Source: 2-12-FULL-35-15 sp036386835
GTDB lineage: Bacteria; Bacteroidota; Bacteroidia; 2-12-FULL-35-15
Assembly (NCBI GenBank): GCA_036386835.1
Contig: DASVUX010000034.1
Coordinates: forward strand, 131,210-195,209
Length of the DNA stretch: 64,000 nucleotides
Direction of reading: 5' to 3'
Below are positions 51,232 through 60,754 of this stretch, one piece after another. Both the position numbers and the translations under genes were made by a program. The notes beneath the pieces are model-generated. The model was not told where the DNA came from. It made no database searches and saw only the letters and a list, made by a program, of their open reading frames with translations. Within the stretch, counting starts at the first letter, position 1, and each line of letters opens with the position of its first letter.

Positions 51232-54183
51232 ATGAAAGAAAAACTACTCAGCGGAGGTGAATTATTTACTGCTCATTTTTATCAATACATAACAAGATGT
51301 GCTGTCTCCCTTCTTGTTTTATGTGCATTGCATACTGCTGGTATGGCCCAGGGGCCAAGTTGCTCTGCATATGGTGACGGTGATGCCGTTAACATTCAAT
51401 ATACCGTAAACGGATCTCCGGTGTCGGATCTGAACGGAGTTTCTTCGGGTGACATTGTAACAGTGTGTTTCGATCTTTCTGCCGGAAGCTCTCCTACAAT
51501 TTTTACACTGGTTAGTTATAAGGCACCGGCTAATACATTCAGTGCGGTTGATGCTGACCTTCAAACGGTTTTTGATATGGACAGCGAAACCGTTACCGGA
51601 TCAGGATGCCTGACTGTGCGGGTTCCATCCTGTTATTTCCAGTTGGATTTCGTACGTGGCTGTGCGATTATGCAACTCGGGCCGGAAAACACAAATAATT
51701 TTTACGGCCCGCAAGCCCGGCTCATTGTCGGATTAAATGGGGGTACCGGCACCTGCAATTGTGTGGCACAGGCAGATGCTGGTGCTGACCTGGTGTTGAA
51801 TTGTGCCGCACAGGCAACCATTACAGGTTCAACATACACACATTCACCTGTTGCTTCATGGACAGCCCTAAATGGCGGGGTAATTATTTCAGGAGGCTCT
51901 GCCCTGAATGCCACTGTTGGGGCATCAGGCACTTACGTACTTAGTGTACAGGATACTTTAGGGTGTTCTGCAACAGATACGATTGTAGTAACAAATGGCG
52001 GACCCTTAGCGGTCGATCTTGGAGCAGATGTCACTATTTGTACGGGGACGACACTTGTGCTGGACGCAGGAAACACTGGTGCAGCATTTAACTGGAGTAA
52101 CGGTGCCGCAACACAAATGATCTCTGTGACCACTTCGGGCACTTATAGTGTAACGGTTACAAATGGGAGCTGCACGGCCACTGATCAAATAACTGTAACT
52201 GTAGAGCCGCCTGTTAACGTGGATCTTGGGGCTGACATTAATGTCACCACCTGCGCAGGTTCGATTAACCTGGATGCAGGAAATAACGGGCTGAGCTTTA
52301 TATGGAATACGGGAGCCACGTCACAGGGGATCACTGTTTCTTCTTCCGGGACATACTACGTTTCTGTTTCTGACGGAACATGTTCAGCGTCCGACACTGT
52401 GAATGTTACTTTCAATCCCGGTACAATCATCCTTGACCTCGGTGCGGATGTTACTGTATGTGCAGGCAGCACCGTTATGCTTGATGCAGAAAATGCAGGT
52501 GCGGCATTCAGCTGGAGTACAGGTGCAACCACCCAGGTGATCAGTGTAAATACTTCAGGAAGTTTTTATGTTTCGGTGACTGATGGCATGTGTACCGTAA
52601 CAGATACTATAAATGTAACTGTTCTTCCTGCGTTCAATGTTAACCTGGGAGGAGATATCTCCGTTTCGGTTTGTACCGGCCCTGTTGTGGTTGATGCAGG
52701 CAACACGGGAATGGCTTACGTTTGGAATACGGCTGCTGTATCTCAGACTATTAATGTAACTTCCTCGGGGATGTATTATGTTACTGTGAGCGATACCGGA
52801 GGCTGCAGCATCTCTGATACTATAAATGTTACATTAACTCCTCCTGTGATCAATGTTGACCTTGGTGTAGATGCTTTAGTATGTGCTGGCGGAACCCTCA
52901 CTCTTGATGCGGGCAATCCCGGTTTGTCATTTGCGTGGAACAGCGGTGCCAGCACCCAGTCGATTTCAGTGAACACATCCGGAACCTACTATGTTACTGT
53001 TACTGATGGCAGCTGCGTAGTTTCTGATACTATCAATGTTGTTGTACTTCCGGAGCTTATAGTGGACCTGGGCAATGACACAACGGTTGTATTCTGCACA
53101 GGGTCACTTACACTTGATGCCGGAAATGCGGGAATGACTTATTTATGGAATAACGGGTCTGTGTCCCAGGCTACCGCTGTTACTGCTTCAGGAACATACT
53201 ACGTAACTGTGACAAATGCAGGTGGCTGCAGTACTGCCGATACAATTAATGTCACCGTCAATCCCGGTACAGTAAATGTTAACCTGGGGAATGATACTGC
53301 ATACCTCACATGTACACATGAAACGCTCACTCTCGATGCCGCAGTGAACGGAACATATATCTGGAACACAGGCCTGACAACTCAAACCCTTAATGTTTCC
53401 GCATCCGGAAGCTATTATGTTACAGTTACTGATTCATTGGGATGTGTTGCGAGTGATACAATTAATGTGACAATCACTGATAATACTATTGATCTTGATC
53501 TTGGTAATGACACAATCGTTTGCGGAGGCTGCCTCACACTTAGTGCTGCGATAAGCGGGGGAACTTCCTACCAGTGGTGCAGCGGACAGAATTATCCAAT
53601 GATCACCGTTTGTAATACAGGGATCTATTGCGTTACAGTCGGTAACGGGACCTGCATGGCCACAGATTCGATTGGTGTCCTCATTAATAATGCGCCTGTG
53701 GTTAACCTGGGAGCTGACACGATGCTGCTGATAGCCGGTACATTTACGGTTGATGCCGATATCGCGGGAATGACATACTTATGGAGTACCGGTGAAACAA
53801 CGCAAACAATAAGTGTAAATACAACGGGGTCATACTACGTAACTGTAACAGATATGTTCGGATGTACCGGAACAGATACTATTAATGTTCATATTCCTAT
53901 AGGTATAGCTGAACGCGAGGGCAGCGCATTAATTGTGAATGTATTCCCCAACCCTTCTTCAGGAAGTAATCTTACAATGAATTTCAGTGTAAGCCAATCC
54001 AGTGATGTAGAGATCAGAATAATGAATGTACTCGGACGTGTTCTCTATAGTGAGAACCTGGTTAACTTCAAAGGTGTTTACAACAAACAATTACCGGTTG
54101 AAGAGCTTTCAGGAGGGATTTACTTCGCAAATGTGAAAAGCGGTAAAACAAATACGGTCTCAAAGTTTACCGTCCAGAAATAA
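51232..54183 (+). CDS. T9SS-exported protein with ten ~70-residue repeats
   Basis: A 983-residue surface protein with a long signal peptide (cleavage near GMAQG, residue ~40), an N-terminal domain of ~140 residues with paired Cys, then ten tandem beta-sandwich repeats. Nine regular units span 51997-53895 (about 211 bases each), preceded by one divergent unit. Consensus: VDLGxDxxxCxG, LDAGNxG, YxWxxGAxTQxIxV, SGTYYVTVTD, CxxxDTINVTV, with a conserved Cys pair. A type A T9SS sorting domain ends the protein (VFPNPSSGSNLTMNF, RIMNVLGRVLY, SGGIYFANVKSG). The same repeat appears once in the giant protein at 60755. Likely an adhesin or cell-surface structural protein. Confidence 0.93.
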   Translation: MKEKLLSGGELFTAHFYQYITRCAVSLLVLCALHTAGMAQGPSCSAYGDGDAVNIQYTVNGSPVSDLNGVSSGDIVTVCFDLSAGSSPTIFTLVSYKAPANTFSAVDADLQTVFDMDSETVTGSGCLTVRVPSCYFQLDFVRGCAIMQLGPENTNNFYGPQARLIVGLNGGTGTCNCVAQADAGADLVLNCAAQATITGSTYTHSPVASWTALNGGVIISGGSALNATVGASGTYVLSVQDTLGCSATDTIVVTNGGPLAVDLGADVTICTGTTLVLDAGNTGAAFNWSNGAATQMISVTTSGTYSVTVTNGSCTATDQITVTVEPPVNVDLGADINVTTCAGSINLDAGNNGLSFIWNTGATSQGITVSSSGTYYVSVSDGTCSASDTVNVTFNPGTIILDLGADVTVCAGSTVMLDAENAGAAFSWSTGATTQVISVNTSGSFYVSVTDGMCTVTDTINVTVLPAFNVNLGGDISVSVCTGPVVVDAGNTGMAYVWNTAAVSQTINVTSSGMYYVTVSDTGGCSISDTINVTLTPPVINVDLGVDALVCAGGTLTLDAGNPGLSFAWNSGASTQSISVNTSGTYYVTVTDGSCVVSDTINVVVLPELIVDLGNDTTVVFCTGSLTLDAGNAGMTYLWNNGSVSQATAVTASGTYYVTVTNAGGCSTADTINVTVNPGTVNVNLGNDTAYLTCTHETLTLDAAVNGTYIWNTGLTTQTLNVSASGSYYVTVTDSLGCVASDTINVTITDNTIDLDLGNDTIVCGGCLTLSAAISGGTSYQWCSGQNYPMITVCNTGIYCVTVGNGTCMATDSIGVLINNAPVVNLGADTMLLIAGTFTVDADIAGMTYLWSTGETTQTISVNTTGSYYVTVTDMFGCTGTDTINVHIPIGIAEREGSALIVNVFPNPSSGSNLTMNFSVSQSSDVEIRIMNVLGRVLYSENLVNFKGVYNKQLPVEELSGGIYFANVKSGKTNTVSKFTVQK

Positions 54184-54203
54184 ACGCAATAGAATCTTAA
54201 CTT

Positions 54204-54233
54204 AAGAAGCCGGTTGAATGCCGGCTTCTTTAC
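54204..54233 (+). terminator. intrinsic terminator after the repeat protein
   Basis: A perfect 10-bp stem (AAGAAGCCGG 54204-54213, CCGGCTTCTT 54221-54230) with a 7-base loop. Confidence 0.75.
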
Positions 54234-54275
54234 TCCCACATATGAAATTAAATAATGATTTTTAAAAAACACACT

Positions 54276-54476
54276 ATGAAAAAAACAATTATTCTTTCAA
54301 TAACAGCGGCTTCTGCACTGATTTTTGCCTCATGCGGTAATGGTGGTAATGCAGATTCTGATGGACATAAAAGTATAGAAGGTCATGCTGATCCCGCAAA
54401 CACCGGTGGAACTATAGGTGGCTCGAACTCTCATGCTGAACGGGATACATTAAATGATACTTCGAATGGAAGGTAA
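54276..54476 (+). CDS. small lipoprotein
   Basis: A 66-residue product from ATG 54276 (the frame also opens at 54255). The signal MKKTIILSITAASALIFAS ends in a lipobox with the lipid-bearing Cys at residue 20 (FASC). The mature part is short and low-complexity, rich in Gly, Asn, Asp, His and Ser, without a fold I recognise. It lies between two terminators, so it has its own transcript. It could be a surface or periplasmic anchor peptide; function unknown. Confidence 0.75.
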   Translation: MKKTIILSITAASALIFASCGNGGNADSDGHKSIEGHADPANTGGTIGGSNSHAERDTLNDTSNGR

Positions 54477-54494
54477 TCAAAAGAATCCGAAGTG

Positions 54495-54532
54495 AAGGGC
54501 CAGGTAGTCGTTGTAGCTATCCTGGCTCTTTG
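54495..54532 (+). terminator. terminator after the small lipoprotein gene
   Basis: GGGCCAGG.TAG pairs with CTATCCTGGCTC over about 11 pairs with one bulged base (stem 54497-54527), followed by TTTGTATT. Confidence 0.6.
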
Positions 54533-54638
54533 TATTAATTACCTGTTCCATGATATAGGATAAACTGTTTTTTATTCCCATTTTTGCACCAGCGGATCGG
54601 GGGAACACGGAACCATATTGCTTTCTGCCGCTTCATCA

Positions 54639-56603
54639 ATGTCTGAAAAAAAAATATTTAATAAAGCGCTGCTGTTTATTGCACTGCTTTTTATAGCCAC
54701 AGATTCTCCCGGACAAAATGCGGTTATTGATTCAATGAAGCAGGTGCTGCTCACCGCGGGGGAGGATACTGTAAAAGCTGGGACGTTGCTTGAGCTTTCA
54801 TTTAAAATGCGGACAATTGATCCTGAAGCAGGGCTGAAATATGCAGAAGAAGGAATTAAATTATCAGAGCAGCTTAACTGGAAAATTGGTATCGCTAAAG
54901 GTTATAATTCCAAAGGATCGAATTATAAGGCCCGGTCCGAATATACATTAGCGCTTGAAAGCTATCAGCATTCACTCTCCCTTTACGAGGATCTCGGAAG
55001 AAAAAGGGATATTGCTACATTGCTTATGAATGTCGGCTCAGTTTACCGCCCGTTGGAATCATATGATAAAGCTTTGCATTATTATAAAAAAGCCCTGGCT
55101 ATTGCAGAAACAATAGATGCAAAGAAATTAACCGCGCAGCTCCTGGGTAATATGGGTGTGGTTTACTTTAATAAGCATGAGTATGATCAGCAGCTGAAAA
55201 TGAATGAGCGTGCACTGGCTCTCTTTCGCGAAGTGAATGACCGGGATAATGAAAGCTGGATCCTTTCAAATATTGCAGATGCATATGCCGTAAAGGAAGA
55301 TTTTAAAAATGCCCTGGAGTACCAGGAAATGGCAATTGCAATCTATGATGAATTGGGAAACCTGAGCTATAAGGCTACAAGCCTGGATAATATCGGGGCT
55401 TATTATTACAACATGGCTGCCCTGGAAAAGAACGAGGCTTCCAGGAAAGAACTGGTAAATAATTCAATACTTCATTTCGAGGAGGCGGCAAAGATTTTAA
55501 GAGAGCTGAATGATATTGATTACCTGAAGCAGGTCCATCTGAATCTTTCCAATTCGTATCTCTTATTAAAAGATTATGAAAAAGCCTTGCAGAATTTTCA
55601 AACATATGCAGTAATGAAAGATTCCCTGTTCTCCCTGGAAACTGCAGAGAGCGTTGAAAAGCTTGAGACGCAGCGCGAGTTGGATGTCAGGGATAAGGAG
55701 ATCGTTATACAGGAATTAAAGAAACGGACCGAGCGGATCTATATGTTTGCAGGAGTGCTGTTCCTTCTTGTGATCATTGGATTTATAGCCGCAGGTTACC
55801 GCAATCAGAAGCAGTCCAAAGAACTCATAAGTCAGCAAAAGCACATTGTAGAAGAAAAGCAGAAAGAAATAGTTGATTCGATCAACTATGCAAAAAAAAT
55901 TCAATATGCTCTGCTCGCGCATAAAGATCTTCTTTCCGAAAACCTCCGGGAACATTTTGTATTATTTAAGCCAAAGGACATAGTTTCCGGAGATTTTTAC
56001 TGGGCCACATCTACCAGGGATCATTTCTACCTTGCGGTTTGCGACAGCACCGGTCACGGGGTTCCGGGTGCTTTTATGAGCCTGTTGAGCATCTCATTTC
56101 TTAATGAGGCGATCAATGAAAAAAATATTGCAAGACCGGATAAAGTATTTGACTTTGTAAGGAACAGGCTGATTGAGAATATAAGCGGTGAAGGTCAGAA
56201 AGATGGATTTGATGGAATTCTTTTTTGTCTTGACAAGGAGAAAAAAGTGTTAACCTATGCTGCAGCCAATAATGCTCCGGTCCTCATCAGGAACAGTACT
56301 TTGACCAGGCTGGAAAATGACAGGATGCCTGTAGGTGCAGGTGAAAGGAAGGAAAGCTTCCGTCTCTTTACCCTAGACCTGTTGAAAGGCGACCAGCTAT
56401 ATCTTTATACAGATGGTTATTCTGATCAGTTTGGCGGACCTAAAGGAAAGAAGTTTATGAATAAAAACCTGAATAATTATCTTATAGAGATTCGCGATAC
56501 ACCAATGGAACAGCAAGGAAAGGCATTGTTCAGTACCTTCAATGAATGGAAAGGATCGATGGAGCAGGTAGATGATATTTGTGTGGTAGGGTTCAAAGTA
56601 TAA
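54639..56603 (+). CDS. TPR-containing SpoIIE-type serine phosphatase
   Basis: A 654-residue signalling protein from ATG 54639 (TTG 54618 is possible). Order: signal peptide or anchor (about 8-25), six or more TPR units in the periplasm (about 60-350, e.g. YDKALHYYKKALAIAETI), one membrane helix (RIYMFAGVLFLLVIIGFIAAGY, ~370-392), a cytoplasmic coiled coil, and a PP2C/SpoIIE phosphatase domain starting DSINYAKKIQYALL with metal-binding SGDFYWA and CDSTGHGVPGAFMSLL. Such proteins dephosphorylate partner anti-sigma-antagonist-like proteins; no partner is encoded nearby. It neighbours a TPR kinase of the same layout. Confidence 0.92.
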   Translation: MSEKKIFNKALLFIALLFIATDSPGQNAVIDSMKQVLLTAGEDTVKAGTLLELSFKMRTIDPEAGLKYAEEGIKLSEQLNWKIGIAKGYNSKGSNYKARSEYTLALESYQHSLSLYEDLGRKRDIATLLMNVGSVYRPLESYDKALHYYKKALAIAETIDAKKLTAQLLGNMGVVYFNKHEYDQQLKMNERALALFREVNDRDNESWILSNIADAYAVKEDFKNALEYQEMAIAIYDELGNLSYKATSLDNIGAYYYNMAALEKNEASRKELVNNSILHFEEAAKILRELNDIDYLKQVHLNLSNSYLLLKDYEKALQNFQTYAVMKDSLFSLETAESVEKLETQRELDVRDKEIVIQELKKRTERIYMFAGVLFLLVIIGFIAAGYRNQKQSKELISQQKHIVEEKQKEIVDSINYAKKIQYALLAHKDLLSENLREHFVLFKPKDIVSGDFYWATSTRDHFYLAVCDSTGHGVPGAFMSLLSISFLNEAINEKNIARPDKVFDFVRNRLIENISGEGQKDGFDGILFCLDKEKKVLTYAAANNAPVLIRNSTLTRLENDRMPVGAGERKESFRLFTLDLLKGDQLYLYTDGYSDQFGGPKGKKFMNKNLNNYLIEIRDTPMEQQGKALFSTFNEWKGSMEQVDDICVVGFKV

Positions 56604-57078
56604 ATACTGTAAAGTATTACCAATAACATATTATTCCTTTTGGAGTTAGAGATTTATATGTTCATAATTTCCTGCCATTTTACTGAACGATTCACTTCTC
56701 TCCTTTAGTTAAATCTTAGCAGCAGTTGAAAATATTTTTAATAAAAGCTGCTTGTTCACCAGGCGGTGGAAGTTCATTAGGAAAGACAGAGAAAAAGAGA
56801 AATAAATTTTAAAGTAAGCTGTTGAGAATGGAGATGTGTTCAATCGTATGAGGAATACCGGGAAAAAGCCAAAAAGTGCGATTTAGAAATTAAATTAATT
56901 CTTAATTAGAATAGCTTAAGTCCGCCTGGTAGGTTTGTAATTAAATGTGTAAAATATGTAGTGCGCGGTGAAGTGGTTCACCGGCTAATGTGTAAATTTA
57001 TTCCGCATTGATTCTTAATTTTAGAATATTATGAACCTTGGCATGACCAGGGAATTTTTATAATATTGCGGAGTTTTT
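56604..57078. other. 475-bp intergenic region
   Basis: This AT-rich gap contains no frame that looks coding. It holds a perfect 7-bp hairpin (CGGTGAA 56966-56972, TTCACCG 56977-56983, loop GTGG) not followed by T, the palindromic TTAATTCTTAATTAGAA-like stretch near 56890-56920, and a near-consensus -7 box (TAATATTG 57061-57068) just above the next gene. It probably is a long regulatory region. Confidence 0.5.
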
Positions 57079-59025
57079 ATGATTAAAAAGGCAACCTTTT
57101 TCCACAGATTCGTACTCGTTTTTTTAAAGATATACCTGATAAGCCCTGAACATGCATTAGGGCAGGATAGCCTCCTTCGTCTTTTGGATGCCCGTAACCA
57201 TGACACTATTAAGATTAAAGCATATTATTCCCTAGGTAGCAAATACTCCTATACTGATAAAGATTCCAGTCTTTATTACACTAACCAAGGACTTCGCTTG
57301 GCAGACAAATTAGAGAGAAAAAATCTTCAGTTCCAGGGACAGGTGAGGACCGCCAATATTTATAACCTGTACTTTGAAATTGATTCTGCCAAGCGATATG
57401 TTCTGAAGGCCATTCATAATCCTGCATCCGTTAAAGATCCAAAATGGCTTGGCACAGCATATGGCTGCCTGGCAAATATATATTCCAATACCGGGAATTA
57501 TGATTCCTGCATTTATGCAAGATATAAGCAGGTTTATTTTGCAGAGCTCAGTAAGGATCAGTATTTTCTGTCGATTGCATATTCCGGATTAAGTAATGAC
57601 TTCCGTTCGATGTTCAATTGGGAAAAGGAACTGGAATATTGCCTGAAGTCAGTAGCAATAAAAGAGCGTCTTGGTAACAGCTCAAGCCTCTCTATCGGCT
57701 ATGTGAATCTTGCGAGTGCTTATCAGGATAATCATAAGACGGAAGAGGCGCTGGCTTTTTTCCAAAAGGCTCTTGCGATTCAGTTAAAGTTGGGCGAGAA
57801 GAGAGTTCTTGCAAATATATATGAGGGCCTGGGGAGCAATTATCTTGATCTGAATGATAAGGCTAATGCACTGTTAAATTTAAATAAGGCGAAAGCTCTG
57901 TTTGAGGAAACGGGTGATATGGCAGGCCTTATCAATAATCATATTGTGTTTTCCAACTATTATAAAACTTCCAATGACCTAAAAACGACAGAGGAATATT
58001 TGTTAAAAGCTCTAAGTGCAGCCAGGTCTATTGAGGATAAATATTATGTTCAGCACATTTACAGCCTGCTTCATGAGCTTTATGAACTTCGTAAAGACTA
58101 CAAAAATTCGCTGGAATATTACAAATTGTATGTTGATGCAAATAATAAGCAGAAAGAGAGTGAGCTTCAGGAAAAGGTAAAACGCATGGAGCTGAATTAC
58201 AACAGTTTTAAGCGGGAACAAAGCAGCTTATTGCTTCAACAGCGGTCGAAAAACCTGGAGGCAGAGCTGAATCAGAAAAAGATTATTCTTTACTCTGTGT
58301 TGGTTGTTGGCTTATTGCTGATTGTCCTGCTGGTATTGATCCTTAAACAGATTAAAAGCAGGGCCTTCCAGAAAACAGCAGACCTTGAGCAGAAATTATT
58401 AAGGTCACAAATGGACCCGCATTTTATTTTTAATTCCCTGAATTCCATACAGGCGTATATTCTAAAAAATGAACCGCAGGAGGCTTATAATTATCTGACC
58501 AAATTTTCACGTCTTATCAGATTGGTGCTTTATAATTCACAGGAGAGAACGTCTTCCCTTTCCAATGAAATTCAAATGCTTAACATTTATGTGGAGATCG
58601 AGCAGTTACGTTTTACTGAAAAATTCGATTATAAGATTGAGGTAGATCCGGATCTTGATGTATTAAGAGTGCGAATCCCTACATTGTTGCTGCAGCCGTA
58701 TGTTGAAAACGCCATATGGCACGGGCTTATGCCCCTGAAGGGTTCGCGCAGGGGTAAGCTGATGGTTAAAATAACCCAAAGCGAGGGTAAGCTCCACATT
58801 TCAATCGAAGATAACGGCATTGGAAGAGCGGCTTCGCGGCACATAGAAAAATCCCCCCAGCATAAATCAACAGGAATGAGTATAAGTGAACAACGTTTAA
58901 ATCTATTAAATAAAACAAATGGGTTTAAGGACTCAAAAATTGAAATAACCGATTTGTATGATCCGGAGAACAATGCGTGCGGAACTGTTGTAGATATTGT
59001 AATTCCTATACTTTATGAAGATTAA
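57079..59025 (+). CDS. TPR sensor histidine kinase, LytS type
   Basis: A 648-residue membrane kinase: N-terminal signal/anchor (about 5-28), tetratricopeptide repeats (about 40-340, e.g. TEEALAFFQKALAIQLKLGEKR), coiled coil, one membrane helix (IILYSVLVVGLLLIVLLVLIL, ~395-418), and a His_kinase/HATPase unit with phosphorylatable H448 in MDPHFIFNSLNSIQAYI, LLLQPYVENAIWHGL and DNGIGR. Its 3' end overlaps the LytTR regulator by 11 bp, so the two form one two-component system. The TPRs may sense peptides or proteins in the periplasm; the signal is unknown. Confidence 0.94.
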   Translation: MIKKATFFHRFVLVFLKIYLISPEHALGQDSLLRLLDARNHDTIKIKAYYSLGSKYSYTDKDSSLYYTNQGLRLADKLERKNLQFQGQVRTANIYNLYFEIDSAKRYVLKAIHNPASVKDPKWLGTAYGCLANIYSNTGNYDSCIYARYKQVYFAELSKDQYFLSIAYSGLSNDFRSMFNWEKELEYCLKSVAIKERLGNSSSLSIGYVNLASAYQDNHKTEEALAFFQKALAIQLKLGEKRVLANIYEGLGSNYLDLNDKANALLNLNKAKALFEETGDMAGLINNHIVFSNYYKTSNDLKTTEEYLLKALSAARSIEDKYYVQHIYSLLHELYELRKDYKNSLEYYKLYVDANNKQKESELQEKVKRMELNYNSFKREQSSLLLQQRSKNLEAELNQKKIILYSVLVVGLLLIVLLVLILKQIKSRAFQKTADLEQKLLRSQMDPHFIFNSLNSIQAYILKNEPQEAYNYLTKFSRLIRLVLYNSQERTSSLSNEIQMLNIYVEIEQLRFTEKFDYKIEVDPDLDVLRVRIPTLLLQPYVENAIWHGLMPLKGSRRGKLMVKITQSEGKLHISIEDNGIGRAASRHIEKSPQHKSTGMSISEQRLNLLNKTNGFKDSKIEITDLYDPENNACGTVVDIVIPILYED

Positions 59026-59779
59026 AACTCTTATTGTTGATGATGAGGAAGCATCCAGGACAATCCTGAAAACTTTGTTGACTAAATATTGCCCGGAGAT
59101 TGAAGTTGTCGGGATGGCGGATTCTATAGATACTGCTTATGAGTTCATTACAAAGAATGATCTTAACCTGGTCTTTTTGGATGTGCAGATGCCCTCCGGA
59201 AATGGTTTTCAATTGCTAAAGCAGCTGAAACGAATAAATTTTCATTTAGTTTTTGTTACGGGCTATGATAAGTATGCGCTGAATGCGATTAAAGCGAACG
59301 CGGTAGATTATCTGCTCAAGCCGATTGATGTAAACGAATTACAGGAAACGGTAAACAAGGTAATTCAACGTGAACAGCAAAAAATACAGGTTCAGGAATT
59401 AAAGATTGAACAGGGCGATTGGGGTGTTGATTCCCTTGAGCGAAGGATTCCGGTTCACCACAATGAACGTGTTATCCTGATAAAATTAAGTGCGGTGGGT
59501 TACCTGGAAGCCGATGGCCGGTATACTAAAATTTATACGGTGAACGGGGGGGCCTATACTTTAGCCCGGACATTAAAAGATTTCGAAGCTACCCTTCATG
59601 GAAACAAGTTCTTTTTCAGGATCAATAAAACAAATATCATTAATCTGAACTATGTTAAGGAATATTCTAAAGGTGAGTACTGCGTTATTAAATTAGAAAC
59701 TGAACAGGCTTTTGAGATCAGCCGGAGAAAAAAGCAGGAGTTTATTGCTTCCATTAAGCGTCTTAATAACAATTCATAA
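59015..59779 (+). CDS. LytTR-family response regulator
   Basis: A 254-residue regulator with a receiver (1-120; D9/D10, phospho-acceptor D56 in FLDVQMPSG, K102 in LLKPID) and a LytTR DNA-binding domain (about 148-250; IKLSAVGYLEADGRYTKIY, LKDFEATL, FFRINKTNIINLNYV). It is the partner of the preceding kinase. LytTR sites are direct repeats; I could not identify one with confidence nearby. The downstream lipoprotein and giant surface gene are candidate targets. Confidence 0.95.
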   Translation: MKIKTLIVDDEEASRTILKTLLTKYCPEIEVVGMADSIDTAYEFITKNDLNLVFLDVQMPSGNGFQLLKQLKRINFHLVFVTGYDKYALNAIKANAVDYLLKPIDVNELQETVNKVIQREQQKIQVQELKIEQGDWGVDSLERRIPVHHNERVILIKLSAVGYLEADGRYTKIYTVNGGAYTLARTLKDFEATLHGNKFFFRINKTNIINLNYVKEYSKGEYCVIKLETEQAFEISRRKKQEFIASIKRLNNNS

Positions 59780-59790
59780 TTGACTTATTT

Positions 59791-59808
59791 AGCCAGATCA
59801 TCCTGGCT
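59791..59808 (+). other. small hairpin after the LytTR gene
   Basis: AGCCAG (59791-59796) pairs with CTGGCT (59803-59808). There is no T tract, so termination is doubtful. Confidence 0.35.
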
Positions 59809-59840
59809 GAAGGATTAGTATTATTGATTACAAATAACTT

Positions 59841-60527
59841 ATGAGAAAGATACTTTGTGTTCTTATGTTAATGTCAGCAATAACCTCCTGCAAAATTGTA
59901 CACAGTGTTATAGAACTAAATAGAACACGGGCGAAAGTATACAAATACAGTTTGAATGGTAAGGAAATAAGGTTTATCCCGATGCATCATCTCGGAAAAA
60001 AAGGGTTCTACGAGGATGTGAAAAAGGAAGTTTCTCTGCACAAAAGCCAGGGATATAGGCTTTATTATGAACTTATCAGTACAGACTTTAAAGCAGACAG
60101 TTTACAAAAGGACACTATTCGAAGAAAGGTTAGAAAACTTAAGGGTTTTAGCGGAAATTATAAAGAAAACGCAGGCGGTCCTTTTTTTAGCAAATATATC
60201 CAGCAACCCTCATACAAAGAGCTTGGCTCCACTCCTGAGGATATAAGAGCTGATGTTGATTATCTTCAATTGGTTAAGGAATGGGAAAAGACAAATGGTG
60301 CTATAGTTCTCGACAGTTTGGATTATGCGGCCCCCTTCTCTCATAAGTATAGTAAGGTGCCTTTTTATACGAAACGACAATACAATTCTATATTTATTCA
60401 ATACAGGAATGAACAATTAATAAATTTATTAAAGTCAGGCTCTGATCAAAAAATACTTATTCTATATGGTGCAGGGCACAAAAGCGACTTTCGGAAAAGA
60501 TTGAAGCGATCTAATCGTACTCAATAA
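59841..60527 (+). CDS. lipoprotein with TraB/GumN-like motifs
   Basis: A 228-residue lipoprotein: signal peptide with lipobox Cys at 17 (AITSC). The mature part resembles, at low similarity, the TraB/PrgY/GumN (Tiki) metalloprotease-like fold: an early His-rich strand-turn IRFIPMHHLGK (H49, H50), an acidic YYELIS (E77) and a C-terminal YGAGHKSDF (GAGH 210-213). These are the places where the family keeps its GxxH and Glu motifs. It is therefore tentatively a surface or periplasmic TraB-like protein; an unrelated Bacteroidota lipoprotein is the alternative. It is slightly AT-richer than its neighbours. Confidence 0.6.
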   Translation: MRKILCVLMLMSAITSCKIVHSVIELNRTRAKVYKYSLNGKEIRFIPMHHLGKKGFYEDVKKEVSLHKSQGYRLYYELISTDFKADSLQKDTIRRKVRKLKGFSGNYKENAGGPFFSKYIQQPSYKELGSTPEDIRADVDYLQLVKEWEKTNGAIVLDSLDYAAPFSHKYSKVPFYTKRQYNSIFIQYRNEQLINLLKSGSDQKILILYGAGHKSDFRKRLKRSNRTQ

Positions 60528-60531
60528 AGAT

Positions 60532-60675
60532 TTAAATACTTAAACAATAATAGGATCCATTACTTACTTTTCCCGCAAGAATAATCCCTTCCACCTCCTT
60601 CAATTTCATGATTGCTTTTATGAGCTGCTCTGTGCTAAAAACGTTCTGTGTGGTAATGTATATGATCGTTAGCTC
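60532..60675 (-). pseudogene. possible gene remnant (47 codons)
   Basis: On the minus strand the frame between the stop at 60676-60678 and the TAA at 60532-60534 encodes ELTIIYITTQNVFSTEQLIK followed by AIMKLKEVEGIILAGKVSNG. The mix of strand, amphipathic helix and strand looks like a genuine folded fragment (ACT-like), but there is no normal start codon except an internal ATG. It may be the end of a lost gene. Confidence 0.3.
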
Positions 60676-60754
60676 TTATAATTTAGCGGAAAATTTGTTC
60701 CGGATTGTTATGGAGCAAATAATTATATTAACCCCAAGCATTAAAACACTTATT

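Noticed and set aside
51997..53895. Regular ~211-base direct repeats as a possible CRISPR or satellite
   Set aside because: The repeats are far too long for CRISPR, have no spacers and stay in one frame coding for a repeat protein.
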